NCBI GenBank assembly: GCA_022749755.1
Contig: CM040445.1
Location: 16,141,182 to 16,205,181 of the forward strand
Direction: 5' to 3'
From: Azadirachta indica
Lineage: Eukaryota > Streptophyta > Magnoliopsida > Sapindales > Meliaceae
DNA length: 64,000 nt
The translations under genes were made by a program, and so were the position numbers. Each line of letters opens with the position of its first letter. Position 1 is the first letter of the stretch. Shown piece after piece: positions 1 through 9,880 of the stretch. The notes below the pieces were generated by a model that did not search any database, was not told the DNA's origin, and was given only the letters and a program-made list of their open reading frames with translations.

Positions 1-1903
1 GCTGTCTTGAAGTTTTCTTTTTACGGGTCTGATCCAGCTTCTTTTCTCGGATCTTTCTTTCACCGTAGTGTTGGGGTGTGAATATGTTTTTACAGAAACT
101 GTATTCACCCTTTTTAATTTCTCTGTCAATTTGTATTTGTGTACAACGCTTCTTAAGGCATGACATCACGAAATACGCTTTGACATATATATTATCGTAG
201 AATGATCCTATAAAAGATGTAGTACTTTCTTCGTACTTCTTCCGCTCTCCATAGATTTCTTCACCAAGTCTTGATGGTAATTTCATAAACATCTTGTCGC
301 ATAATTCGCGATTATATATGTTTTGTGACTTGCTCATATAGTAGCAATAGTCAAGTAGGAACGGGATTATCTTATCCCAGGATGATATTGAGATTTGTTC
401 TAAGTCTCTCATTGCTTGGGATTGTTCCATTTTGGATCCCAGGTTTGGGTCTTGGCCCGTTATAATTTGTGACATTGTATTAACAAAGTTCCAAGGATTG
501 GCCCCTTTTATTTTTAGTAGGTCAAAACTGGCTTTGTGTTTGGTCTTAAAGTTTTCCCAGACCAATTTAGCTCCTTCTCCTAAGGAGGTTTCTAAGTATC
601 TATACATTTCATCTGCCGTATGATTAAATCCTCTTGCGATGTAATCACGGACAGTTCTGGATTTCCAATTTTCAAGATTGGGCATCCATATTTGTGGGTT
701 TACTGCGAGTACTCTCAGTTCTTGCTGAGTAGGCAGTATTTCTAATGGTAATTTGTACCAACTGGGCTATATTTTTTGGCCTCTGTGTTGAAGTCTGAGT
801 ATGCGGCTCTTGGCACATTTCCATCAAAATAAGATAATGGGCTGGGGTCCAATACTGTTGGAAGCCCAAGTTCGTCAGCCATATCCATTTCTTGATTATC
901 CAGACTGATAACTTCAGTGTTTCTGGCCATGAACTCTATATTTTCATTAAGCCATTCTGAAACATTTGACGTAGATGAATCTTTCATGATTCTTTCCCAT
1001 TTTTCAGGGGTTATTCCTCTCTTAGATAGAATCCTTCTATCTGCCGGGTCATGAATATCTAAATACAAGGATTTTCTTGCATCCTTCATGAATGTATTCA
1101 TTTCGTTTTCAATTTGTGAATTGTCTTCTTCACAAATTTCTTTGCCTTTCCTTTTTTGGATGAATTGGTCAATCAGCTTTTTATTTGCTTTGACCCAATC
1201 AGTTCTTATTTTTTCTAATTTTTTGATGTCTTCTAGCACTTCCTCGATTTTTGCCAAGTGTGTCTCTTTGACATCTACTTTCTTTGAAGTTGCGTATTTT
1301 AGCAATTCTTCATACTCTTCTGGGTACACTGTTTTTAAGGCTATTATTGCTTTGTCCTTTTCTGTTATGGATGTATTCTTTTCCATTATTCTTTTGAAAA
1401 GGTTAAAGAAAACCCTAAAATCACCGTCTTCAGTGATTGCAATTAAATCAAAGTGTTCGTCCTGTTGGAACGATTTGTCACTTTGGATATTCGTTGATGT
1501 TGTTGCATCAATCGGATTTGTACAAGGGATTCTTTCTTGGTAATTTTTGTAAAAAATCCCAATGAAATTTTTTCCCAGTGGTATGTATACCGATTCTGTC
1601 GGTGCGCTTATAGTTGCTACGAGATTTGGTCTTTTAATATCCCATATAGTATTATCAAGTAATGAAGAGTCAAAGGCTTTTCCTGGTATTGCAGTTATTC
1701 CTTTGGATCTTACTCCTGATATTACTTCGTCGATGTTAAGACGATATGATGAACTAGTATTTTGACTAGCTTTTCCTATAAATCCAACAAATATATTGAT
1801 GTTGGGCTTAGTTATGAGTCCAAAGCCTTTGGTTTGGACAATGAATTTAATATCGAACAATTTGTCCATTGTGACTGTAAAATCTGGTATGAGAGCGAAA
1901 AGT
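1..1903 (-). pseudogene. Viral movement protein (C-terminal part) and coat protein, fragment
   Basis: Reads leftward. An in-frame TAA near 1903 marks where viral coding sequence begins, so the N terminus is missing. The first 120 or so residues look like the C-terminal half of a 30K-superfamily movement protein, which makes plasmodesmal tubules (known for the family). A charged, Glu/Lys-rich linker follows, then a coat-protein-like segment containing SEWLNENIEFMARNTEV. Near 752 one base is missing compared with the inverted copy at about 4350: GGTACAA-ATTACC against GGTACAAGATTACC. This shifts the frame, and a stop ends that frame at 742. Coat sequence resumes in the other frame and runs open to base 1, rich in Lys/Arg and Cys. 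The zinc knuckle and polymerase would lie outside the window. A decayed viral gene, not a host gene. Confidence 0.8.
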
Positions 1904-2063
1904 TAATCCTGAGGTTAATTAAACTACTATTAATCACAGATTAATTAAAGCTTATTTCTTAATCATAACCTTCTTGGTTAAGGAAACCAGAGAATATTCT
2001 AATTAATATTCCATCAAGTATTCTATAAATATTATTGCTTGTTTGCTATATATGCAGTAACCC
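1904..2063 (+). promoter_or_regulatory. Viral non-coding leader ahead of ORF1
   Basis: AT-rich sequence between the head-to-head viral blocks. It contains a TATA-like CTATAAATATT near 2022-2032, 30-40 bases before the ORF1 ATG at 2064. That is too close to be the usual full-length pararetroviral promoter plus long leader, so most of the original leader is probably missing at the inversion joint around 1903-1925. Confidence 0.4.
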
Positions 2064-2723
2064 ATGGCAGATATACGCAAAGAAGTTCTCAAACAACCTC
2101 CACAAAACAGAGAATTAGACTATTTCGATTTAGTCATCTCAAAAATTCCAGTATACAAAGCTCAGATTGAAGGAAAGACTTGGCAACGGAACTGCAATTT
2201 CCTCAACAAGTCCAAACCATCTGGTGAATACTCTCATCTTTGGCATTCGGTGGACAACAACTCCACTAATAAACAACTCAATACAGTTATAGATTGCATT
2301 ATTAATCTATCAGAAAATATTGCAAAACCAAACAGAACTCTGTTAGCAAAACTTTCAGAGGCAAAACCCTTCGAATTTGAAAATTTATTACAAACTTTAG
2401 AATCAGTAGCCGATATGCTACAAAATATAAGTCTAAAATAGCACGACTCAGAGACAAAACTCTCAGATCTCTATAGAAGGATTGGCAAATTCCCATCTAA
2501 GAAACAGATATCGGAATTACTCGACTGGCCAATCAAACTATCGGAAAAAATAGAAGAAGAAGTAAGAACACTTCACAAATCGTATAAAAAAGACATACAA
2601 AAGGTTTCGAATCGTCAAAAAACGATCGAAAAACTTGTTTTAATAGCCGTAAAAGATTTAACTGGAAAATCCGGTGAAGATCTTGATTACGCCGCAACCG
2701 AATCGGAAACAGAATCGGAATAA
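2064..2723 (+). pseudogene. Viral ORF1, interrupted by one stop codon
   Basis: A frame of 219 codons from the ATG at 2064 to the TAA at 2721-2723, broken only by a TAG at 2439-2441 after residue 125. One C-to-T change from CAG would explain it. The protein is hydrophilic, has no signal peptide or membrane segment, and starts MADIRKEVLKQPPQNRELDY. Its second half is rich in charged heptad-like sequence, and its tail is acidic (repeated ESETESE). Size and position match the small first ORF of badna/tungro-like viruses, whose role is poorly known. Its stop overlaps the ORF2 start by one base (TAATG), an arrangement used for leaky scanning or reinitiation in this family. Assignment rests on position, not on a recognised domain. 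Confidence 0.7.
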
Positions 2724-3679
2724 TGTCCTCAGCAATGGATATCGATAAAGCTACAGATGAACTGGCCCTGTCACTTTACGTGGACCAGCCTGAACCTTTA
2801 TCAATTATTCCTGCAGAAGAGGAAAGACAAAAGAAATTGAATAATTTGAGTGCCATTATTGTCCCACCAAAAAGGCTGCCAGGAACAGCTGACAAAATGG
2901 ACCAACTCATCAGACAAAATAATGCAAATTATTCACTAGTGACCAACATGTCACATGCACTTTTAGCAGCTTTAAAAAAGATTAATTGGCTAACGCAAAA
3001 AGTAGCCGACATTGAAAAGGATCAGTCAACATTTTTTAAAGTGGCAACACCTACTTTACAAAAGACTGACACACAAATGGGAATCGAGGTGGAAGCAACG
3101 AGAGAAATCGTGGAAAGCACGATTAAACCCACCTTCAAAGAAATCCAAACATCTATAAATTCGTTGGCAAGGGATATAACCCTCCTATACCAACAACAAC
3201 CAAATCTCTCTCATCACAATCAAATCTCAGAACAAGTGCAGAGTGTGATAAGAGAAATAACGAAGCTACAAACTCAGGTCCGGGAAGCATCAACGCCTAA
3301 AGAGATACTGCAAACAGACTTAAACAAGATTGCTCAGTTGATAAGACAGGTCAGAATTCCTGAAGAACAAATTCAACTGATCAAACCAAGCATAAATATA
3401 CCTGATAATACTAGGGCAATTACAGAAAAAGTTCAGAAAGACTTAAAAGATTCTGAACTATCCATAAAAAATTGGATACAAGCTAATACTAGCCCAACAG
3501 CTACGATTGCAATACAAGTCAACGAACTCGTAAGAAAGACTTGGGATCGAATTAACACCTGGACGGCGCCAACAGCGTCAACATCCGGTGAAAAAACATC
3601 TCTTGTTAGCTCGGATTTCATAAAATTAAATTACAGTACCTTCGTCAATAAAGAAGGAAAATACCAAACTGAACAATAA
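2723..3679 (+). CDS. Viral ORF2, 318 residues, intact
   Basis: Open from the ATG overlapping the ORF1 stop to a TAA that overlaps the next ATG (second TAATG, 3677-3681). Hydrophilic, with long heptad-like Leu/Ile/Val spacing between about residues 55 and 250 that suggests a coiled coil. The C terminus is Ser/Thr-rich with basic patches. In badna/tungro-like viruses ORF2 is a virion-associated, nucleic-acid-binding protein of about 12-15 kDa. This one is more than twice that, so equivalence is uncertain. It is the only viral frame here without a lesion. The TAATG joints on both sides argue that it is a true viral gene rather than a chance frame. Confidence 0.65.
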   Translation: MSSAMDIDKATDELALSLYVDQPEPLSIIPAEEERQKKLNNLSAIIVPPKRLPGTADKMDQLIRQNNANYSLVTNMSHALLAALKKINWLTQKVADIEKDQSTFFKVATPTLQKTDTQMGIEVEATREIVESTIKPTFKEIQTSINSLARDITLLYQQQPNLSHHNQISEQVQSVIREITKLQTQVREASTPKEILQTDLNKIAQLIRQVRIPEEQIQLIKPSINIPDNTRAITEKVQKDLKDSELSIKNWIQANTSPTATIAIQVNELVRKTWDRINTWTAPTASTSGEKTSLVSSDFIKLNYSTFVNKEGKYQTEQ

Positions 3680-4108
3680 TGTTCAAACCATTCTCAGGAA
3701 AATTAAGAACACTGACAGATGATGAGAATCCCAAAATAAAGGATCCATCAGAAATCAACAACTGGCAACAAGGGTCAAAAAGATTCTTTAGAGATAAGTC
3801 ATATAAGTCCTTGAAGACCAAAGAGATGCCCTTTAGGGAAATCATACAATCCGCAAGAACGGAAAACCTTGACTTAGATCTCGAAGCAATAACTTCAATT
3901 GACTCAGACTTTGAAGTCTTCGACAAAGAAACGTTGAAGCTCTTTAAACCAAGTGTTCTGTACAACACAAAAGGTTCGACTATCAAAGGATGGTTTTGTA
4001 AAACAAAAATCGTTGATAGACAATTCGAACAAGCATTACAATTGGGAGATGAACAAATATTAGAAATACCTTTGTTCAATCAAAATTCCCAAACAATTAC
4101 GAAGTTAA
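3679..4108 (+). pseudogene. Viral polyprotein start (movement-protein N-terminal part)
   Basis: Starts at the ATG in the second TAATG overlap and runs about 143 codons (MFKPFSGKLRTLTDDENPKI). It should be the N terminus of the movement/coat polyprotein, because the next viral sequence in the left block is the movement-protein C terminus. At about 4108-4109 the sequence jumps directly into coat-protein sequence. The joint lies at a shared GGAAAGAATCATG, and the frame changes there, so the polyprotein ends at 4122. The middle of the movement protein and the linker are deleted in this copy. Confidence 0.65.
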
Positions 4109-4826
4109 GGAAAGAATCATGAAAGATTCATCTACGTCAAATGTTTCAGAATGGCTTAATGAAAATATAGAGTTCATGGCCAGAAACACTGAAGTTATCA
4201 GTCTGGATAATCAAGAAATGGATATGGCTGACGAACTTGGGCTTCCAACAGTATTGGACCCCAGCCCATTATCTTATTTTGATGGAAATGTGCCAAGAGC
4301 CGCATACTCAGACTTCAACACAGAGGCTAAAAAATATAGCCCAGTTGGTACAAGATTACCATTAGAAATACTGCCTACTCAGCAAGAACTGAGAGTACTC
4401 GCAGTAAACTCACAAATGTGGATGCCCAATCTTGAAAATTGGAAGTCCAGAACTGTCCGTGATTACATCGCAAGAGGATTTAATCATACGGCAGATGAAA
4501 TGTATAGATACTTAGAAACCTCCTTAGGAGAAGGAGCTAAATTGGTCTGGGAAAACTTTAAGACCAAACACAAAGCCAGTTTTGACCTACTAAAAACAAA
4601 AGGGGCCAATCCTTGGAACTTTGTTAATACAGTATCACAAATTATAACGGGCCAAGACCCAAACCTGGGATCCAAAATGGAACAATCCCAAGCAATGAGA
4701 GACTTAGAACAAATCTCAATATCATCCTGGGATAAGATAATCCCGTTCCTACTTGACTATTGCTATTATATAAGCAAGTCACAAAACATATATAATCGCG
4801 AATTATGCGACAAGATGTTTATGAAA
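4109..4826 (+). pseudogene. Viral coat-protein fragment (inverted copy of about 290-990)
   Basis: Open in the frame of 4119 for about 236 codons, starting MKDSSTSNVSEWLNENIEF. It is nearly identical in inverted orientation to about 290-990. Here the base missing at about 752 of the left copy is present, so the frame stays open through GTRLPLEILPTQQELRVL. The block ends at about 4823-4827 on a short AAA shared with the next block. Partial coat domain only; no zinc knuckle is reached. Confidence 0.75.
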
Positions 4827-5113
4827 ATACTAGTTCATCATATCGTCTTAACATCGACGAAGTAATATCAGGAGTAAGATCCAAAGGAATAACTGCAATA
4901 CCAGGAAAAGCCTTTGACTCTTCATTACTTGATAATACTATATGGGATATTAAAAGACCAAATCCCATAGAAACTATAAGCGCACCGACAGAATCGGTAT
5001 ACATACCACTGGGAAAAAATTCTATTGGGATTTGTTACAAAAATTACCAAGAAAGAATCCCTTGTACAAATCCGATTGATGCAACAACATCAACGAATAT
5101 CCAAAGTGACAAA
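4827..5113 (+). pseudogene. Viral movement-protein C-terminal fragment
   Basis: Runs in frame from about 4805 to a stop at 5134. It is the inverted counterpart of about 1475-1765, starting in the Ser-rich SSSYRLNIDEVISG region of the 30K-like movement domain. In the virus this lies upstream of the coat protein; here it lies downstream, so blocks have been shuffled. Similarity to the left copy stops at about 5113 (CCAAAGTGACAAA), and the last residues before the stop come from the next block. Confidence 0.7.
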
Positions 5114-5295
5114 ACGACCGGAACATGTCACTAATCAACGTCTTAACATACTAAAGTTGGTTTATATAGCCATAGTCCGGGTGCGCATTGGGCCCCATCG
5201 TCAACTAATGGTGCTATCTTTTCCAACTTTACAAAAGTAAAGTAAAATACTGACTAATTATTACAACCTAAATAATTATACTATTTTCGGCGCAT
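5114..5295 (-). promoter_or_regulatory. Pararetrovirus-type promoter, reading leftward
   Basis: On the minus strand this holds GGCTATATAAACC (TATA box at 5161-5168 on the plus strand). About 40-45 bases upstream of it is TGACGATGGGG, a TGACG motif in the position where the CaMV 35S promoter carries its as-1 element. It lies just downstream of a viral ORF end, as a full-length-RNA promoter should. It points into the shuffled blocks to its left. Activity is inferred only. Confidence 0.5.
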
Positions 5296-5311
5296 GTGAT
5301 GATGCGGGTCC

Positions 5312-5690
5312 CTAAGATGCTGTTTGATCCTCAGGGTCCATTTGACTGCTCTTTTCGGTTTTGTCCTCATCTTTGATTTCATTGAGGGCAATTAGGTATT
5401 CGGTGTCCGCCTTGATTCCATTGAGCATCTTGAACAGCGTACTAAAGTCTTCTTTCTTCCATGCGACTCCTTCGTCATCGCTAACTTTGATTTGCTGCTC
5501 TTCTATTCCTTGAGCTTGTTCTGAAGCATACTCTTCGATGTCTTGTTCGAGGATGTCGACTCAGGTTTCTTGTAGAGATCCTCCTGCGGCTTCGAAATCT
5601 TCTAGAACATCGGGGTGCATGTAGAAGTCTAATAAGGAACTGTGTCCTTTTCATTTCAATTCGCCGTTTGAAGGCCACAATACCCACTTG
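5312..5690 (-). pseudogene. Acidic viral ORF end, with two stop codons
   Basis: The minus-strand frame ending at the TAG (5312-5314) reads about 125 codons with two internal TGA stops, roughly at 5560 and 5650. It is acidic, rich in Glu/Asp/Gln, and ends in a Glu/Ser/Gln-rich tail. No domain is recognised. Because it sits immediately upstream of a viral promoter, it is most likely the C terminus of the last viral ORF. Both TGA codons could come from CGA by C-to-T change. The Arg-rich frame on the same strand here is only an off-frame shadow. Confidence 0.45.
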
Positions 5691-6229
5691 TTAGAGTTTT
5701 CTCTCTATCCCCTCTTAGGATTTCCTCCAACTCCTAAATAAAAATATAAAAAATAGATTTATGTTTTTTTTTTTAGTTTTTGAATGAAAATAAAAAATCT
5801 CAATTATGAAACACCAAACTCATATTTCTTAGTATTATCTGAACTCGGAATGGCTTAAAAGTATTAAGCATACCTTATACCATTTGAGCTATGTTAGGGG
5901 GCTAAAAAAAAATTCATAGATGTTATATTTATTACAAATAAAAGTAATCAAAATTCTATTATTTTACATTATATTATTTTATATTACATTGTTATAATTA
6001 AAAAAAGGTATATCTTATTTTGTTATTTGATTAAAGTTTAGGAATAAAAATGATAATAATTTAATAGATCAACTGAATATGGCTAAAGTAAGGGGATATT
6101 TGTCAATTTTAAACTTTAGGGGGGTATATGTTAATTTTTCTTCATGTATTTTAGGCCTGAACATGCATTTATTAAACTTGTACAACACTTATAGGCTTCA
6201 TGGGCTCTTATAAAATAGATTTGGCAAGT
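5691..6229. other. AT-rich intergenic sequence with transposon-terminus-like motifs
   Basis: No coding sequence seen. The stretch at 5870-5910 (ACCATTTGAGCTATG) and the AGGGGGGTATATG at 6118-6130 look like ends of small terminal-inverted-repeat elements, but I cannot pair them. Confidence 0.35.
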
Positions 6230-7007
6230 GGGTTTGCTTCCTCCGTCACCCAAGTTTCTTCCCTTCCCTTTATTTTGAGAATCAACCCCAAAATGATTGG
6301 AATGCCCAATGGATTATGTGCCAGATTCATGTTTCTAAATGACATTCTTTTCCACTCTGCTCTCATGGCTTAGAAGCATTAAATATATCTCTTGTAAAGG
6401 TAGCTTCTCATCTCTTTAGGTGATGTTGACCACCACTGGATCATATTCTGATCCAAGACCTTCCATAACATACAACAAACATTTCATCATCTATCACTTG
6501 ATTTCCAACACATTTGAGGTCCTCCACCAAGGATTTCATTTTAAAATAATAATCACTCATTAACATACCGTCTTTCCTGGTATTATGAATCTCACTCTCG
6601 AGTTACATTGTCCTTCCAGTTGAATATGCGGAGAATTGCTTTTGCAGGGCAGTCTAAAGTTCAAAGGAGATCCTGCATTCCATGACAGAGCTAAGTACTT
6701 CTTTAGTCATGGGGGAAAGTAGCCAGCTTATCACATTCTGGTCTTGTCTTTCCTACTCCAAATACTCTGGCTTGACAGTGGTGACAACATTCTGATCTTG
6801 ATCTAAGTTCACGATCTTTCTCCTAGGAATTGTTTGGTTGCCATTAATGAAGTTTGCTAGGTTGTTTGCTCTAATGCAAGGAAGCACTTGTGTCTTCCAC
6901 AAAAGGTAGTTGGTGTTGGTGAGTTTAGCAGGTGCAACAAACACAAAGGAGCTGGTTAATGGTGTTGTAGGATTAGGATTCTAGGAGGTTGAGTTGCTAG
7001 TAGCCAT
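6230..7007 (-). pseudogene. Ty1/copia gag fragment
   Basis: On the minus strand from an ATG at 7007, the frame encodes a copia-type gag N terminus. Its hallmark is a KLTNTNYLLWKTQVLP stretch (about 6885-6930), the usual gag signature of Leu/Asn-Tyr followed by a Trp. A second conserved gag patch follows (MSDYYFKMKSLVEDL, about 6500-6550). Stops and a frameshift interrupt it, and no protease, integrase or polymerase follows on the left. An LTR-like segment and primer-binding-like site lie directly upstream. A truncated, dead element. Confidence 0.75.
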
Positions 7008-7024
7008 GACTCTGGTACCAAGTT

Positions 7025-7292
7025 TGTATTTTGAGAATGAAAACCGTTGGTTTCTTTTGTATTATGGCAAAGTGAAAGAAATGATGCAAACTGCCCCTTT
7101 TATATGGGGCAATGTGAGTGTACAAAACGTAATTGGCCTACATGAATATAAGTATAAAATACTATCATTACCATACAAAATGCATCTTCAGTCATTCTTT
7201 TATAGTGTCCTTCATCATTACTATAACTGTCTTTGCACAAGTCTTGTTCACATATTTTCTTGTCCTTTCGTGCACATTGCAAGATATTGACA
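7025..7292 (-). repeat. Probable 5' LTR of the copia fragment, with primer-binding site
   Basis: Immediately upstream of gag on the minus strand is TGGTACCAGAGT (7009-7020), two mismatches from the initiator-Met-tRNA primer site TGGTATCAGAGC used by copia elements. Next to it lies a segment that in minus orientation starts TGTCAATATC and ends AATACA, giving TG...CA ends. There is no second copy in the window, so the boundaries rest on termini alone. Confidence 0.45.
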
Positions 7293-7360
7293 TTTGCTTC
7301 TAATTGGGTCAAGGTTTGGGCTTGACTTGCAGGCCCTGCACAAATCCAGTGTTTTCAGCA

Positions 7361-7735
7361 ATGGAAAAGTGCAATAAGAAAACTAGAAAAAGATGTTCTC
7401 ATGGATATCCGAAAGATCTTTTAAAAAGTTACGACAGTTTAGATAGAAGACAGAAAGATATTTTTTTAGATATTGCATGTTTTTTGAAAGATGAGGATAG
7501 AGAACATGGAATAAAATTCTTAAAAGATAAAGGTTACCAAGCAAACATAGATTTAAGTGTTCTTGTAGAGAAAGGTCTCATAATTGAATCTTATAATAAG
7601 ATAACAATATATAATTTGGTGCAAGAAATGGGAAGAGAAATTATTCTACAAAACTCTATTGATTTTTCTAGGAAACGTAGACGGCGGGGGCATCAAGAAG
7701 ATATTGAGAGTACTGTTGCAGAATATAATGACAAG
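7361..7735 (+). pseudogene. TNL-derived copy 1: C-terminal NB-ARC exon fragment
   Basis: Encodes the end of the ARC1/winged-helix region of a TNL NB-ARC domain, with YDSLDRRQKDIFLDIACFL and the following winged helix. P-loop, kinase-2, RNBS-B and GLPL are absent, because sequence to the left belongs to a copia LTR. The MHD motif is changed to IYN, so even an intact protein would lack the usual ADP-sensing His-Asp. The first 20 or so codons are off-frame compared with relatives; a small indel near 7422 restores the family frame. The exon ends AAG|GTAAGG at 7735/7736, and a 138-base phase-0 intron joins it to the membrane exon at 7874. Confidence 0.75.
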
Positions 7736-7873
7736 GTAAGGGAAAAAAACTTTTTAACTTTTGTTACGAGACTACATAGTTATTTCATCTAAAATGAAAA
7801 GTCTATAATACCCAACATACAACATTTTATGTAAATAACCTAGAAATTAAACTTGTGTTCCCTTTGTGTACAG

Positions 7874-8350
7874 GTTGATGTAGAGAAGATATTGGTAATC
7901 ACCAACTTTGTCCTGGAAATTCTCTCAGCTGTTTTTGACCAGCTTTCTTCTGTACATAAACCTCAGTATGCAATCATGAGTATGTCATTATCATTTGTAG
8001 TCATGATTCTATGCATTGTAGAGATCGTTTACAAATGTCGAAAGGAAAGGCTTACATGGAAATGGAGGAGTATGTTACCCTGGTTATATTATCCATCACC
8101 AAATAGCAAGCCTTTCCAAAGCTTCAAGGATATAATAGGATCCGTGTGTGCAGTTTTTCAGTGTATTTTTGCAATAATCACTTTTAGTTTTGTTCTTCGA
8201 CATGTTGATAGTCCAATTAAAATTAATGTTTGGCCTATCATCTTTGCTTTCGGTCTATTATGTTCTAAATTTTTAGAGAAGCCAGAGAGGAGGAGTAGTC
8301 GGTCAATTACAAGTTCAACCTCGACAAACCGACTTGAGGAAATTGTGTAG
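7874..8350 (+). CDS. TNL-derived copy 1: membrane-module exon, open
   Basis: After a polypyrimidine tract and TTTGTGTACAG acceptor, the exon runs open to the TAG at 8348-8350 (158 residues plus stop). Start VDVEKILVITNF; then a conserved KPQYA. First hydrophobic segment at about residues 35-58, ending at a YKCRKER basic turn. Then a Trp/Tyr/Pro-rich loop (WLYYPSP) and a KDIIG. A second hydrophobic segment spans about residues 93-115 and a third about 124-142 (PIIFAFGLLCSKFLEKPERR). The Ser-rich tail ends NRLEEIV. I do not recognise a named domain. Three membrane segments are predicted by eye. The same module recurs at 21651, 24894, 43694 and 47864. Confidence 0.7.
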   Translation, partial: VDVEKILVITNFVLEILSAVFDQLSSVHKPQYAIMSMSLSFVVMILCIVEIVYKCRKERLTWKWRSMLPWLYYPSPNSKPFQSFKDIIGSVCAVFQCIFAIITFSFVLRHVDSPIKINVWPIIFAFGLLCSKFLEKPERRSSRSITSSTSTNRLEEIV

Positions 8351-9880
8351 GGAATTGTATCTAGCAATACTTTTCTTTTTGTTTAGAACTTTGACGTCTG
8401 CAATAAGTATTTGCTCTTGTGGGTTAGCTCGGGTCGGTTAGGACATGCTCGACGCTCTCAGACTATTTTAAGTTAGAGTATTAGTATCCAAAACTTCTTT
8501 TTTTTAAAAAAAATATCTGTAAGAAATTCAGACTTCATTCTTTTGTCTTCCTAACTGAATATTGATGAATGATACTTACACAATATACATATTTTTGTGT
8601 GATTAAGGTAGCAATTATATGAACTTGTATGTGTTTAATGAACCCCAAACAAAATACTAACCAGGCATTATTATGAATTTAGAAAAATGTGGGTTCTGGG
8701 CAACGAGGAAAGATAGAAAAATTTCCAATTTGTGGTTAGTTTGAAAGTATGGAAGGAATGTTTAGTCAAAGGAACGAAAAGCAACGAGGAAAGAAAAGAA
8801 AAAAAAAAGAGAAAAAGAAAGGAATGGAGAAAGGGATAATATTCTTTTGTTTTGTTGAAACAAGAAATTGTGAAGGAAGAAAAATTCATTATATTTCTTT
8901 TGGGTAAAATTGTCCTGTATTTAGAAATTAGTTTTATTACTTTATAAAATTTTAATTACCTATTGATTTTATTTTAAAATATAAATTAATTTATTTCTTG
9001 TTTATTCATAAAAGAAGATGCTAATTATCTTTAAATTAAAATTTATTAGCATTAAATTTAGCTTATTAATACTAATAAAAATAATTTCTTTTCATGAATA
9101 TGTTTGTTTTAGATATATATATTACAGCTTTGAAAAATATAATGAAATGTTGAAGTAATATATGAGTATGTAGCATGTTATTTTTCACTTAAGACCAAGG
9201 TTTGAATCATCTATTTTTATTAGAATTTAAATAAAAAAATATTTTTATTCAAAAAAATGACTATCTTACAACTTTTGAGTGTTGTATTGTTACCTGCGAG
9301 TAGATGTGATATTTCGTTAAAATACAACCAAAGATAACAATAACCTGCTATAAATCTCTCTTTAGTTTATTAATATATTTTAAATAAATATATGTAATTG
9401 TCTTTTTTTTTTTAATAAATTCAAATATTAGTAAATATTTTTGAAATTAATTAGTTTAATAGATTAAACCATAAGGTCATGTATGTCTTATTATATATGC
9501 ATAATTATTTAAACTGATTTTTTTTTCCTAAATTAAAGTATATAAAAATCAGAAGTTTCTAATCGTTAAATGAACATATAAAGAATGACTAATTAAGATA
9601 ATTACACATATTAAAAAAACAAATTTAATCCAAACACCATAATTTCTCCTCAATTTACGTCCCAAGAAATCAAAATTGTGGGCCGGTAAGAAAACGGTAA
9701 ACTGATTTGATTTGATTAATTAATCCGGTGGTTCTACAAATTACGATACACGTCTTCGCCAATTTAATTATAATGAGTTATTTAAAATTATACGAATTTA
9801 AGTTATTTAATGCAGCAAATTTATCTCTATTAATTGTTTATTGTTACTCACTGGAAGCAATCTCCAACATGGTCATATGA
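8351..9880. repeat. 3' flank of copy 1, duplicated at 22122-23580
   Basis: About 1.5 kb of AT-rich non-coding sequence aligns colinearly with the 3' flank of copy 2. Shared marks are GAATGATACTTACACAA, the AACATGGTCAT-type end, and many A/T tracts. A shorter match recurs at 28750-29335. It shows that the copies arose by segmental duplication that included flanking DNA. The match ends at about 9880 where LTR-like sequence begins. No gene seen. Confidence 0.7.

Larger units (their letters stand above)
1..5690. mobile_element. Rearranged endogenous pararetrovirus locus (Caulimoviridae)
   Basis: A patchwork of viral blocks in both orientations, seen directly from duplicated sequence. Positions 1-1903 (minus) carry movement-protein C terminus and coat protein. 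Positions 2064-4108 (plus) carry two small ORFs and the movement-protein N terminus. Positions 4109-4826 (plus) repeat the coat region of the left block in inverted orientation, 4827-5113 (plus) repeat its movement region, and 5114-5690 (minus) carry the end of a viral ORF plus a promoter. Order ORF1-ORF2-polyprotein with one-base TAATG overlaps recalls badnavirus/tungrovirus organisation, but I cannot fix the genus. No integrase is expected; such loci arise by illegitimate recombination. Right edge near 5690 is approximate and the left edge lies outside the window. Confidence 0.85.

Noticed and set aside
1088..1543. Hydrophobic plus-strand frame of 151 codons.
   Set aside because: Antisense shadow of the viral movement/coat coding sequence on the minus strand.
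1875..1900. TGGTATGAGAGC resembles a Met-tRNA primer-binding site.
   Set aside because: On the other strand it is coding sequence of the viral movement protein, so the match is a coincidence of codons.
5481..5687. Arg-rich minus-strand frame.
   Set aside because: It is off-frame to the acidic viral ORF on the same strand; Arg codons arise from GAA/GAG shifted by one.
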